Part shown: positions 9,617 through 18,974 of the stretch, one piece after another
Layout: every line of letters starts with the position of its first letter
How positions within the stretch are numbered: position 1 is the first letter of the stretch
Assembly: GCA_002690655.1 (NCBI GenBank)
Contig: NZFL01000001.1
Location: forward strand, 1 to 64,000
Length of the DNA stretch: 64,000 nt
DNA from: Pedosphaera sp.
Lineage (GTDB): Bacteria > Verrucomicrobiota > Verrucomicrobiia > Limisphaerales > AAA164-E04
Reading direction: 5' to 3'
Program-made: the position numbers and the translations under genes
The notes under the pieces: model-generated
What the model saw: the letters and a program-made list of their open reading frames with translations, nothing else
Told to the model about the DNA's origin: nothing
The model's database searches: none

Positions 9617-10070
9617 CTCAAAAGCCTTTAAGGACAGTTTTCATGATGACGAGAGAGAAATATCTGGCAACCAAAAACAGTACCGAAAACACGACCTTTC
9701 CGCAGAAAACTGCAGAAATCTCGTTTTTTATCATTGCGACGAGGCTTTATTCATCATATTCCGCTTGCCATGTCATGAGAGACCATAGCAGTTTGTGAAT
9801 GTTGAAATTGATTGTCAGTAGAGGGCATATAAAAGAGTTTGAAACCCGAGAGCAATTTCTTGGGATACTCTCAGAAAATGAGGCCAAAAAAACAAAGCAT
9901 CCATTCAACTCAGGCCTTGGAAAAGAAAGCGCGAATCAACAGGATGATTTAATCACGATAAGGGAACAACGAATTAAGATTTATTGTCTCTCATCATAAT
10001 CAGGTTGGGAATATTCTAAACATCATTGTAGGGTCAATACACTTGTATTCGGTCCCCTTTATAGCCGCTC
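9617..10070. other. 454-bp divergent intergenic region
   Basis: It lies between the AraC-type gene and the PhcB-like operon. It contains one imperfect inverted repeat (9697-9718, listed separately) and an unconvincing 66-codon frame at 9799-9999 without family resemblance. Promoters for both directions are expected here, but no strong consensus box stands out. No tRNA is visible. Confidence 0.5.
9697..9718. promoter_or_regulatory. Inverted repeat, possible operator
   Basis: The arms TTTCCGCAG and CTGCAGAAA (one mismatch) flank an AAAA spacer. It lies 81 bp upstream of the AraC-type gene and about 350 bp upstream of the PhcB-like gene. The symmetry suits a dimeric regulator site, but this is only sequence symmetry; it is not a terminator because no T-run follows. 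Confidence 0.3.
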
Positions 10071-11495
10071 ATGGAATCGAAAAAGCAACCCAAAGCTGAC
10101 GAGGAAAGTCTTGTCCTATGCGTCAATAGCGAAGGGCTTGAATTGCGTGCCACTCCCATAAGGTTAACCCGCCATCTGGTTGTGTTTGAGGTCTATAATC
10201 CTTACAGCATTCTACAACTTTCAGAAGTGCTCCAGGAGTTCCAGATTTTTATCAATCATCGCCCGGTTTATTCTGGTCGTGCTGTGGTGAGCAACCTTGT
10301 CAATACCGGTATCTTCTTGGTTTGTGAAGCTTCCCTTGACGATGCCTGGCTGGACGTGGATCTCACCAGACCAATGAAGGCTTCCAGTATCTTGCGATCG
10401 GAATTCAATCATTTCATTTCGGAATACAAAAAACATGATTTGGTGATGGATGATTTCAAGCTGGTGGTCGCCGATCTGCAGGGGTTTCTAATCGAACTGC
10501 GACGCTGGCTGGAGCAGTTGGAATTTGTCGTGCGCTCCAACCCATCCCGGGATCGTCACGATCAGGAGGTTGAGATTATCAATCAGGTTCTGGAGCCAGC
10601 CCTGCCGATGCTAGGCGATTACTTCATGCGATTTGAGGCGGCTGCCGAATCGGTTAAACAATCTTTGCAGCCACTGCATCGATCCTATGTCAAACGCCAA
10701 TTACACCCCATCGTGCTCTGTGCCCCCTTCAGCTGGCGCACCTACACAAAGCCGTTGGGGTATGCGGGCGACTACGAAATGGTTGCCATGATGGCACGGG
10801 CACCCTACGAGGGAAGCTCACTTTTCGCCAAAATCCTCAATACCTTTTTTCTAAACACACCTCCGGTGGTGGCCCATCGAAATCGTATTGATTATCTCAA
10901 GACAAAATTGGTCATAGAGATCGAACGGGTTGCCAAAACAGGAAGGCGAGCACGGATTTTAAACCTGGGATGCGGCCCTGCTGTAGAGATTCAACAATTG
11001 CTGGAGATGGAAATTGCGGATCAGGCAGAGATTGAACTTCTTGATTTCAACGAGGAAACTTTGAGGAGTGTTCAACAAAAATTTGAGGAACAGATAAAAC
11101 AACACGGTCGCAAAACAAAGATCCAAACCAAGCTCAGATCTGTGCACCAAATTCTCAAAGAAGCGCATAAGCCTGGTAACGAGTTTATCAATGATCATTA
11201 TGATATGGTCTATTGTGCGGGACTTTATGACTACCTTTCAGACAGGATCTGCAAGCGTTTGAATACCATATTCTACGAAATTGTTAATCCAGGGGGGCTG
11301 ATGGTCACGACGAACGTGCACGTTAATAACCCTTCTCGTCACTGGATGGAATTCGTGGTCGATTGGCATCTGGTTTACCGTGATGATTCAAGATTTTCGG
11401 AGTTAGTACCCGATAGAGCCCCTGCGGAAATTTGCAAACTAGCGCACGATGACACTGGTGTTAATGTCTTTAGTGAGATACGCAAACCGGAATGA
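10071..11495 (+). CDS. PhcB-like class I SAM-dependent methyltransferase (candidate autoinducer synthase)
   Basis: The 474-residue protein has a PilZ-like beta-rich N-terminal region (about 10-110), a helical middle and a Rossmann methyltransferase domain. The SAM motif ILNLGCGPAVEIQQLL starts near residue 295 and an acidic E-L-L-D-F-N motif follows near 323. A hallmark segment, KPLGYAGDYEMVAMM near 226-240 followed by EGSSLFAKILNTFF and HRNRIDYL, is typical of proteins annotated as 3-hydroxypalmitate methyl ester biosynthesis (PhcB family). PhcB methylates a 3-hydroxy fatty acid to make a diffusible signal in Ralstonia. It is the first gene of an operon; its stop overlaps the kinase start by 4 bp (ATGA). 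The family is well supported, the substrate is inferred from family and context. Confidence 0.78.
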   Translation: MESKKQPKADEESLVLCVNSEGLELRATPIRLTRHLVVFEVYNPYSILQLSEVLQEFQIFINHRPVYSGRAVVSNLVNTGIFLVCEASLDDAWLDVDLTRPMKASSILRSEFNHFISEYKKHDLVMDDFKLVVADLQGFLIELRRWLEQLEFVVRSNPSRDRHDQEVEIINQVLEPALPMLGDYFMRFEAAAESVKQSLQPLHRSYVKRQLHPIVLCAPFSWRTYTKPLGYAGDYEMVAMMARAPYEGSSLFAKILNTFFLNTPPVVAHRNRIDYLKTKLVIEIERVAKTGRRARILNLGCGPAVEIQQLLEMEIADQAEIELLDFNEETLRSVQQKFEEQIKQHGRKTKIQTKLRSVHQILKEAHKPGNEFINDHYDMVYCAGLYDYLSDRICKRLNTIFYEIVNPGGLMVTTNVHVNNPSRHWMEFVVDWHLVYRDDSRFSELVPDRAPAEICKLAHDDTGVNVFSEIRKPE

Positions 11496-14308
11496 AATTG
11501 CCGCGGCTCGTAGAACTGACTCCCGAGATGCAACGTGCTCAGATAGAGTACGAACGGCCGCTAATCATCCAAAACTACCGTGTTGCATGCATTCTGGGGA
11601 TCGTATTCATGCCCTTTGGGGGGCTTTTGGATTATTTCATCTATCCCGAATTCTTGGAATTTTTCTTTTGGCTTCGAATAGAGTGCTCGATTTTATTGAC
11701 CATCATCTGGTGGGTTTTGGGTCAACCTTTTGGCAAAAAGTATTTTCGCCCTCTCGGTCTGATTGAAGTCACATTGCCTATCTTTTTCATCTCATGGATG
11801 ATCTATGAGACGGACGGAATTCGATCGGACTATTATGCCGGAATCAATATTGTTCTCGTTGGCATAGGTTTTTTGATGAGGTGGGGGCTTGCCGATACCA
11901 CCCGCATGGTCTTTATCAGTATTCTACTCTACCTGGCGGCATGTCTCCTTGGCCCCTCTCCGATTGAGGGGGAAGGGGGAAGGAAGGACCTTGTCAATTC
12001 GATTTATTTCATCACGTTGACCGGGATTTTCAGTATGACGGGAAACTACCTGTACAATCTCAATCGTACCCGAGAATTCGCACTTCGATGGGAATTGGAT
12101 GAAAACCGCCGGCAGCTGGAAGCAGGCAATCGCAAACTCAAAGAACTGGATCGCGTTAAGAACAGATTCTTTGCAAATATCAGCCATGAATTACGCACAC
12201 CCCTCACTCTCCTCCTGACCCCGCTTGAATCCTTGCTTCTAAAAGGACAGTATTCATTACCACCGGATATTAAGGATACTCTTTCCTCCATGCAGGCCAA
12301 TGGTATGCGGCTGCTCAAACTCATTAATGACCTACTGGATTTGGTAAGGCTGGAATCCGGACAAATGAACGTCACCATCAAGAGTCTGCATCTGGAATCA
12401 TTCATCAAGGGCATCGTATCCTCCATACGTAAAACGGCGGAGGATCGAAGTATTCAGATTGAAGCCGACATCCATGAACCCGAGCTATCACTCCATACAG
12501 ACCGTGAAAAGTTGGAAAAAATTATTCTGAATTTGGTGTTCAACGCATTGAAATTTACGAGCCCTGGGGGAATGATTCGAATTTCCGCACGTTCAAAAAA
12601 TGAGAATGTCGTCATACAAATCACTGATACGGGTATAGGCATCCCTCAAGAAAGCCTTGCTTTCATCTTCGACCGATTTTGGCAAGTGGACAGTTCCAGT
12701 AAACGCAAACATCAAGGAGCAGGCATTGGCCTCGCTCTGGTCAAAGAATTTGTGGAGGTTCTGGGGGGGCGAGTTGAAGTCGAAAGTCAGGAAAACAAAG
12801 GCACCATCTTCACCATCAAAATGCCTGCGCGATTTTCAATGGAGGCGTCGGTGGCAGCCGATGAATCGATACCTGTGAAAATTACAACTGAATCCTCAGG
12901 TCAGCACAGAGAAAGTGAGGGCCGGCGTTCAAAAAGCTCCCCAGAAGCGCTCAAGACAGGATCTGCAACTAGCGGAATTTCCAGCGATAGAGAGGCCAAG
13001 GAAGAGGATGGGAAAGAGTGGCTCGCCAAACTCTACCGACGTGCCGAATTATTTCCGGCAACCTCTCTTGAACCGATAAAAATCAGATCGGTCACTGATT
13101 TACCACGCCGCCAAAAAAACCAACCATTACTGCTCATCGCCGATGATGAACCGGACATGTTGACTTTCCTTCGTGCTCAACTGGAAGGGCATTATGAGAT
13201 ACTCGAGGCACAAGATGGCCAAGAAGCAGTTCAAAAAGCCAAACAATTCCTGCCAGACATCATTTTGACGGATATGATGATGCCTGAGAAAGACGGATTG
13301 CAGATCTGCCAGGAGCTACAGGCAACCACATCAACGGAAAACATTCCTATTGTATTACTCACAGCACGAGTAGATGAAGATATTAAACTTTCAGCCTTGA
13401 AAGCCGGGGCAAGTGACTTTTTGACAAAGCCATTCTCACTTGCGGAAATACATGTACGTTTGAAGAACCTTTCCGATACGCACCTGTATCAGCGTACTCT
13501 TAAACGGCAGAAAAAGAAATTGGAATCAACTCTGGACGAATTGAAGGACACTGAGACCATGCTGGTTCAGTCCGAAAAAATGGCATCACTGGGAAAAATG
13601 AGTGCTGGCATTTTGCATGAAATCAACAACCCTCTCAATTTTGCAAAAACCGGAGCCTATACTTTGCGGGAATTCGTCCATCAACTGCCCGAAGATGAAC
13701 GCGATGAATATCAGGATATAGTCAAAGATGTGGAAGAGGGTATCACAAGAGTTTCCGACATTGTTCAGGACCTGCGAGGATTCAGTCATCCAGACAGCGA
13801 GCATAAGTTTGATACAAGTCTTGAAAAAGTGGTCACCAAATCTCTCAAATTGCTGAGCAACGAAGTCAAACACGTTCATCTGGAAAATGATGTAAGCTCA
13901 GATTTAACGATTAACGGAAACGAAAATCAATTGATCCAGGTACTTGTAAATATATTGCAAAATGCCTCTGACTCCTTGGATTCCAAAACTTACGACGAGA
14001 AGACCGAAGGTCCATGCATAAAAATCCGAGGCTTCCGAAAAGAAGATCGGATTCATTTGTTAATACGTGACAACGGCACTGGTATCGAAGATCAACATAT
14101 GGCTCGGATCTTCGATCCATTTTATACCACCAAGGATGTTGGCAGTGGAATGGGGCTTGGCTTGAGCATCTGCTACAAAATCATGGAACATCATCAGGCT
14201 ACTATCAAAGTCAATACAAAGAGTCATTTATATACAGAATTTGACTTGGATTTCCCCGATTTGAATTGCATGATGGACGACGGTAAAAACATTGACTCCA
14301 CCCTCTAG
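11492..14308 (+). CDS. Six-TM tandem hybrid kinase: HK-REC-HK (PhcS/PhcR-like fusion)
   Basis: The 938 residues contain about six membrane helices within residues 28-190, then a HisKA/HATPase core with HELRTPL at His232 and DTGIGIP in the ATP lid. A low-complexity linker (about 455-540) leads to a receiver with acidic pocket DDEP (551-554), phospho-acceptor Asp594 in LTDMMMPEKDG, and a KPFS lysine. A coiled coil is followed by a second complete kinase with HEINNPLN at His709 and the G boxes DNGTGIED and GSGMGLGLS. In Ralstonia PhcS is a six-TM sensor kinase and PhcR is a receiver with a C-terminal kinase; this single protein has exactly that order. It overlaps the methyltransferase gene by 4 bp and precedes the next regulator by 12 bp. 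Confidence 0.85.
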   Translation: MKLPRLVELTPEMQRAQIEYERPLIIQNYRVACILGIVFMPFGGLLDYFIYPEFLEFFFWLRIECSILLTIIWWVLGQPFGKKYFRPLGLIEVTLPIFFISWMIYETDGIRSDYYAGINIVLVGIGFLMRWGLADTTRMVFISILLYLAACLLGPSPIEGEGGRKDLVNSIYFITLTGIFSMTGNYLYNLNRTREFALRWELDENRRQLEAGNRKLKELDRVKNRFFANISHELRTPLTLLLTPLESLLLKGQYSLPPDIKDTLSSMQANGMRLLKLINDLLDLVRLESGQMNVTIKSLHLESFIKGIVSSIRKTAEDRSIQIEADIHEPELSLHTDREKLEKIILNLVFNALKFTSPGGMIRISARSKNENVVIQITDTGIGIPQESLAFIFDRFWQVDSSSKRKHQGAGIGLALVKEFVEVLGGRVEVESQENKGTIFTIKMPARFSMEASVAADESIPVKITTESSGQHRESEGRRSKSSPEALKTGSATSGISSDREAKEEDGKEWLAKLYRRAELFPATSLEPIKIRSVTDLPRRQKNQPLLLIADDEPDMLTFLRAQLEGHYEILEAQDGQEAVQKAKQFLPDIILTDMMMPEKDGLQICQELQATTSTENIPIVLLTARVDEDIKLSALKAGASDFLTKPFSLAEIHVRLKNLSDTHLYQRTLKRQKKKLESTLDELKDTETMLVQSEKMASLGKMSAGILHEINNPLNFAKTGAYTLREFVHQLPEDERDEYQDIVKDVEEGITRVSDIVQDLRGFSHPDSEHKFDTSLEKVVTKSLKLLSNEVKHVHLENDVSSDLTINGNENQLIQVLVNILQNASDSLDSKTYDEKTEGPCIKIRGFRKEDRIHLLIRDNGTGIEDQHMARIFDPFYTTKDVGSGMGLGLSICYKIMEHHQATIKVNTKSHLYTEFDLDFPDLNCMMDDGKNIDSTL

Positions 14309-14320
14309 ACACGCTCTCCA

Positions 14321-15595
14321 ATGACCGATCTATACGATTATAAGAAGTTTGCTATCCTTTATGTGGATGATGAAGAAAAGTCTCTTAAATATTTCCAACG
14401 GGCCCTAGGCAACAATTTCCGTATTTTCATTGCGACCAACGCAAGGGATGGATTTCGTATTTTTGAGGAGCATCAGGATGAAATAGGCATCCTTCTGACA
14501 GACCAGAGAATGCCCGGCGAGAAAGGGGTGCAGTTGCTGGAGAAAGCAAGAACCATTCGCCCCAACGCCATACGCATCCTGGTCACTGCCTACAGTGATT
14601 TTGATGCGGCAATCGACGCGGTCAACACGGGTGCAATCTATAAATATATTTCTAAACCATGGGATGTGGCTGATTTGGAGATCACGCTTCGCCGAGCCAT
14701 GGAATTCTTTTTGGTGCACAATGAACGTGAACATTTGATGCGCCAGAAATTCACCGCACTACACAAAACCCTTGTCCTGGACCGTGTCGTGGGCCTGACA
14801 GTTCTGTCCTCGGGGATCAGTCATCTATATCGCAATACAGTGGATGCCGCACGATGCTTCATGGAATTGGATTCGCTCAACCCAACTATCGAAGATTTGC
14901 AAATGGCCGAGTTAAATAATCCAAATTTGTATCGAAAGCTTTATATGCAGACACGCGAGCAGATTCGACGTGTCATCGACGTGCTCAAATTAGAAGAATT
15001 TGCCGGTAAAGATGGTCCAAATGCTGAAATTTTAACCACCATTGAATCGGACAGCTCCCTGAAAAAAGCGGTCGATTCATACATTACCCAATTCGAACAG
15101 AAAAATATAACACTCAACATCCCAAGCTGCGATTCCATTCCTGCTATCTACTCGGAACCACTACGATTTCAGAAACTCCATGATTTGATCGTTCAAAATC
15201 TGTTACTTTATGTCCCTGAGGATTCTGCCGTCAGGATTACAATACAGACTCACGGAAATACTCCCTGCGGATCTCATCTGAAAATATGCGTGGAAGACAA
15301 TGCTGAAAAAACGCCCATCAGTGGCACTCGGGCCATCATAGATCCATTTTTCACTTCAGATGCTTTAATGCATCATTTAGGTCTGAACTTGCTGGCAATT
15401 TGTGTTCTGACATATCATTTGGGTGGATCTATCAGTTACGAGTCAATGGAGGGAGAATACCGCAATCGCCTGCAAATTCAACTGCCATTAAAGCTGCAAT
15501 ACGTTACGGAGCGCACAACTGAAATAGCAGCATTGGAAAAAGCACTGATCAATGAGCCCTTGTGGGAAACAGTGATCAGTCAAATGGAAAAGTAA
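14321..15595 (+). CDS. PhcQ-like response regulator with degenerate kinase-like C-terminus
   Basis: The 424-residue protein starts with a canonical receiver: acidic pair Asp16/Asp17, phospho-acceptor Asp61 in LLTDQRMPGEKG, Thr89 and Lys112 in YKYISKPWD. The KPWD ending and the RILVTAYSD motif are shared with PhcQ- and RpfG-like receivers. After residue 140 the protein looks like a histidine-kinase dimerisation and ATPase region, but the H box reads GISHLYRNT (Glu after His is gone) and the ATP-lid glycines are largely absent (VEDNAEKTP). It is therefore probably a pseudo-kinase that acts by protein contact. It has no DNA-binding domain. It is the last gene of the three-gene operon and ends 16 bp from a convergent cytochrome gene. 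Confidence 0.8.
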   Translation: MTDLYDYKKFAILYVDDEEKSLKYFQRALGNNFRIFIATNARDGFRIFEEHQDEIGILLTDQRMPGEKGVQLLEKARTIRPNAIRILVTAYSDFDAAIDAVNTGAIYKYISKPWDVADLEITLRRAMEFFLVHNEREHLMRQKFTALHKTLVLDRVVGLTVLSSGISHLYRNTVDAARCFMELDSLNPTIEDLQMAELNNPNLYRKLYMQTREQIRRVIDVLKLEEFAGKDGPNAEILTTIESDSSLKKAVDSYITQFEQKNITLNIPSCDSIPAIYSEPLRFQKLHDLIVQNLLLYVPEDSAVRITIQTHGNTPCGSHLKICVEDNAEKTPISGTRAIIDPFFTSDALMHHLGLNLLAICVLTYHLGGSISYESMEGEYRNRLQIQLPLKLQYVTERTTEIAALEKALINEPLWETVISQMEK

Positions 15596-15611
15596 AACGC
15601 AAGCAGTTACA

Positions 15612-17585
15612 CTATTCCTGCAGATCCATGCTGAGGTTCACTCTTTTTGAGAGCATCGCACGTATGAGTCGTTCGTCAAACTCTGCCGAGGATTTGAAAA
15701 GCACTCGCTGAGGTTCCAAAATTTGGTTTTCTGCTTTCTGAGTAGTCTCCCATACGGCCAGAGCCTTCTCGACCGATGTCTTCCAGCTGCTTGCTTCGTC
15801 CAGAAAATCAAAGTCCAGATCCTCCAAACCGGTATAAGATCGCAGGCTGCGCGCCGTAATGAATCGAACGGCTGAATAAGGGTCCTCTAGCAAGCGTGCA
15901 AGGATTGGCACTTGCCAGCTAACGCCTGATGCCTCTTGAGCATCTTTCCAACCGTAGTGCCAGGCGGTGAGTGCTCTGAGTCCGGCATCCCCTTTCAACA
16001 GCCAAAGGACTGAGGCGGCAATCCTTCGATTTTCCAAATTCAAAGCGGGTTTAGGCTGGCCATACCACTTCTCCAGATAATCTGCGCTCCACTCGATGGT
16101 TTGATCAAGGTGACAGAGGTTACATGCATTAGGGCGACCTGTTTCCAAATTGACCTTGATTGATGGAGCATCAATTTGATGGCTTCGAATGCCTTTCAAC
16201 AAACCATAGGTAGTGTGAGGCATGTGACAATTGTAGCATGAACTTCCTGTGGAATTGGCAGTATGATGGGTGTGTTCCGATAAATTATCCCGCATACCTT
16301 CATGACACTGAAGGCACGCTTCATTCGAATCCATTCCAGATTTTACCTGATCGTCAAGCCAAAGTTCCATCTGCTTTGACCCTGGCTGAGGGTGGTGCAT
16401 CTGGTGACAAGATAAGCACGACAGCTCTCCCTTCAGATAGCAGGGTGATTCGACCATTGCGGTATAATCCCTACCTCCTACGCGGACCATTCCATCAGGC
16501 CAATAACGATCACGCAAAAACCTTGGGTTTGCCTTCAGAGGCGCTTTCAACCATGGCTGTTCATCGAGATGAGCAGCACGGACGGGTTTTTTATTTTGAT
16601 TGAGCAGGCCACCCGGACGGAATTTGATGCCGTTTAAATAATAGTCTTTGGAATCTGAAATCCAGTGAATCCCGTGGCACTGCCCGCAAACCATGGAGGA
16701 CCGTTCATGATCTAAATCTTGGGGGTCAACTATAGTCGGATCCGATTCCTTTGATTGATGCAATTTGTATCGGCGTGCCGGATTTTTGTTCATTTTCACA
16801 TGCCTCTCGCCAGGTCCATGACAAGCTTCACAAGCGATACCTAATTCAGCCGACTTCGTTTTGGTTGCGAGAGGCGAGACGGGTCTGGGCTGACCCACAG
16901 TCACATGACATGCAATACAATTACCATTCCACTTCTGGTCATAATGAGACATGGCGGGATCTCTCAGAAAAGTATCTTTGAAAGGCACCCAGCGTTGTTC
17001 TTCTTTGAGGTAGCATAAAGGAAAAATATCTTGAGAATTACCATGACCTGAGGACATCCAATAAACCTGCATATGGTGCGATCCAGTCATCAAGCCAAGG
17101 CGTTTGCGGGTGGAGAGAGGTGGATGGCTGGATGTTTTCAGGGTTTCGATTGGGGTTGCATACAGCCATTTGGGATCATCCATGGTGGCCCAGAGCTCTC
17201 CATTATCCCACTCAATCTCCACAGGTCTCCCGTAATAAGATAGAGAAACCTTTTCGAACTCCGCCATGACGTTCTTCTTTTCGACATATTGCGTCATCGT
17301 GCGGTGATAGCTTGCGTGCCAGCTCTCATACTGATCTGGATGGCAGGAATGACACGTATCAGAGCTCACATAACCATGAGCCCCCCCTTCAGAAGGAAGT
17401 TTCTCATGAAAGACTTGATGCGCCTTGAATTTGGCAGCCCATTCTTTGTTCCATTGCCAGGCACCAAGCACAGTGATGGCCAAAAAAGCAAAGAAAGCCC
17501 AGCGCAAAGCAGCACTTACACCTGGCAAGCGCCAAAAAAGAGCAAGCGCCAGTAGCGTCAAAAGGATGAAGACCAACCATTCCAT
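15612..17585 (-). CDS. Membrane-anchored octaheme c-type cytochrome
   Basis: The 657-residue protein starts with two hydrophobic helices (about residues 3-18 and 26-43), which would anchor it with the bulk outside the cytoplasm. Eight CxxCH heme sites follow: CHSCH, CIACH, CEACH, CGQCH, CLSCH, CLQCH, CYNCH and CNLCH. Several downstream His residues (HTHHT, MHHP, IRSHQ) could be distal ligands. The order resembles multiheme cytochromes related to the NrfA/hydroxylamine-oxidoreductase-like group. The C-terminal 150 residues look HEAT-like (LLEDPYSAVRFITARSLR). No tyrosine cross-link or CxxCK site is visible. An electron-transfer or N/S-oxyanion reductase role is possible but not established. 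Confidence 0.85.
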   Translation of the reverse strand: MEWLVFILLTLLALALFWRLPGVSAALRWAFFAFLAITVLGAWQWNKEWAAKFKAHQVFHEKLPSEGGAHGYVSSDTCHSCHPDQYESWHASYHRTMTQYVEKKNVMAEFEKVSLSYYGRPVEIEWDNGELWATMDDPKWLYATPIETLKTSSHPPLSTRKRLGLMTGSHHMQVYWMSSGHGNSQDIFPLCYLKEEQRWVPFKDTFLRDPAMSHYDQKWNGNCIACHVTVGQPRPVSPLATKTKSAELGIACEACHGPGERHVKMNKNPARRYKLHQSKESDPTIVDPQDLDHERSSMVCGQCHGIHWISDSKDYYLNGIKFRPGGLLNQNKKPVRAAHLDEQPWLKAPLKANPRFLRDRYWPDGMVRVGGRDYTAMVESPCYLKGELSCLSCHQMHHPQPGSKQMELWLDDQVKSGMDSNEACLQCHEGMRDNLSEHTHHTANSTGSSCYNCHMPHTTYGLLKGIRSHQIDAPSIKVNLETGRPNACNLCHLDQTIEWSADYLEKWYGQPKPALNLENRRIAASVLWLLKGDAGLRALTAWHYGWKDAQEASGVSWQVPILARLLEDPYSAVRFITARSLRSYTGLEDLDFDFLDEASSWKTSVEKALAVWETTQKAENQILEPQRVLFKSSAEFDERLIRAMLSKRVNLSMDLQE

Positions 17586-17901
17586 GGGATATTTTCATTG
17601 AATCACAAACTCAAGTTCATGAAAAGCGCGAAGTCTCTTGAGGTCGGTTTTCACTTTTAAACTTACTGACTCTCATAACAAACTTGATCCTGAAAATAGC
17701 CACCGTCATGGAACTCATCATAGACGTTCCGGGCAGTCATTTCGTTACCCATCAACATGCAACGATCTTATAATATGTTGTGCATTTTAATCCGAGGAGT
17801 GTGAATTACAAAAACCCTAGACGATTCTGGTTTGTAATGTTAAGTGTACGAAATCAAACGCTGACACCAAAAGCGGAAACGTATTTAAAAAGTAGATTCA
17901 T
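17586..17901. other. 316-bp intergenic region upstream of FKBP gene
   Basis: It separates the divergent cytochrome and FKBP genes and must carry both promoters. A CGAGGAGTG stretch near 17794-17802 looks like a Shine-Dalgarno sequence but has no ORF of note behind it. I see no RNA gene or strong hairpin. Confidence 0.4.
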
Positions 17902-18750
17902 ATGAAGTTTATTATTAACATGTTAATCATGATCGGACTAGCGACCATGATTGCGAATGCGGCAAGCAAGGATGATCTGAAAGATCAGAAAAAACGTTTC
18001 GGATATGGTTTGGGAGCAAACTACGCCAGAAATCTGAAGCAAAACAATCTGGATGTGGATCTCGATATGTTCCTGCAAGGAATGAAAGACTACCTGAGCG
18101 GTGAGTCTTTGATGAGTGATCAGGAAATCCAGTCGACAACCAAAGAGGTGGGCGACGTTGTCCGAGCACAAAGGAATGCTGAGCAGGAAAAGGTGGCTCA
18201 AAAAAACGCTGCTGAGGGTGAGTCATTTCTGGAAGCAAACAAAACCAAAGAAGGTGTAAAGACCTTGGGCAGTGGCATGCAATATAAAGTCGTCCATGCA
18301 GGTGACGGCCCAATCCCCACCGCATCAGACAAGGTGCGGGTCCATTACAAAGGAACCTTCATTGATGGCAAGGAATTTGACAGTTCTTACAAACGCAACA
18401 AGCCGGCAACCTTCAATGTTACCGGCGTCATTAAAGGTTGGACCGAAGCTTTACAACTAATGAAAGTAGGATCCAAGTGGCAACTTTTTATTCCATCAGA
18501 TCTGGCTTATGGAAACGGCGGTAACCGCAGCATACCCCCTAATTCCACGCTTTTGTTTGAAGTAGAGTTACTTGGCATCGAAGAAACTCCAAAACCAAAA
18601 AAAGCGGCTCCCATCACTAGCGATATCATTAAGGTTCCTTCAGCTGAAGAGCTCAAAAATGGAGCCAAGATTGAAGTCATCAAAAAAGATAAAGTGGATG
18701 AATATATAAAGAAAAACAACGATTCACCCACTCCCACGAGCGAAAAATAA
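17902..18750 (+). CDS. Periplasmic FKBP-type peptidyl-prolyl isomerase (FkpA/Mip-like)
   Basis: The 282 residues comprise a signal peptide (cleavage near A-N-A at residue 20), an N-terminal helical dimerisation domain (about 25-110, with KKRFGYGLGANYARNLKQ) and an FKBP domain (about 120-205). Typical active-site residues are present: VHYKGTFIDGKEFDSS, VIKGWTEALQLMKVG, and LAYG followed by IPPNSTLLFEVELL. A 70-residue charged, low-complexity tail follows (GIEETPKPKK... to the end), longer than in FkpA. The enzyme speeds prolyl isomerisation and acts as a chaperone for exported proteins. It is followed by a strong terminator, so it is monocistronic. Confidence 0.92.
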   Translation: MKFIINMLIMIGLATMIANAASKDDLKDQKKRFGYGLGANYARNLKQNNLDVDLDMFLQGMKDYLSGESLMSDQEIQSTTKEVGDVVRAQRNAEQEKVAQKNAAEGESFLEANKTKEGVKTLGSGMQYKVVHAGDGPIPTASDKVRVHYKGTFIDGKEFDSSYKRNKPATFNVTGVIKGWTEALQLMKVGSKWQLFIPSDLAYGNGGNRSIPPNSTLLFEVELLGIEETPKPKKAAPITSDIIKVPSAEELKNGAKIEVIKKDKVDEYIKKNNDSPTPTSEK

Positions 18751-18781
18751 GATTTGGGAATTCCAATCATTTCAGTGTATG

Positions 18782-18813
18782 AGCCGCAGGATTTAATTCC
18801 TGCGGCTTTTTTG
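18782..18813 (+). terminator. Intrinsic terminator after the FKBP gene
   Basis: A perfect 10-bp stem AGCCGCAGGA/TCCTGCGGCT with a TTTAAT loop is followed directly by a run of six T. It begins 31 bp after the FKBP stop codon. Confidence 0.95.
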
Positions 18814-18974
18814 CGAAATATGAGACTTCTCTTTGGTCCATGACCGCTCTCCATTACCGATTCCTGGAAGTATATTTGATTGTTTGTTGGACAAAATGAT
18901 GGCTGGGAGTGCTTGACACCCCAATATCTGGTATATTAAAAATTTAGGCATACAGTTTGCTGTGGATTTATGGC

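Noticed and set aside
9799-9999. 66-codon frame in the AraC/PhcB-like intergenic region
   Set aside because: No Shine-Dalgarno sequence, no family similarity and no coding-like bias that I can see.
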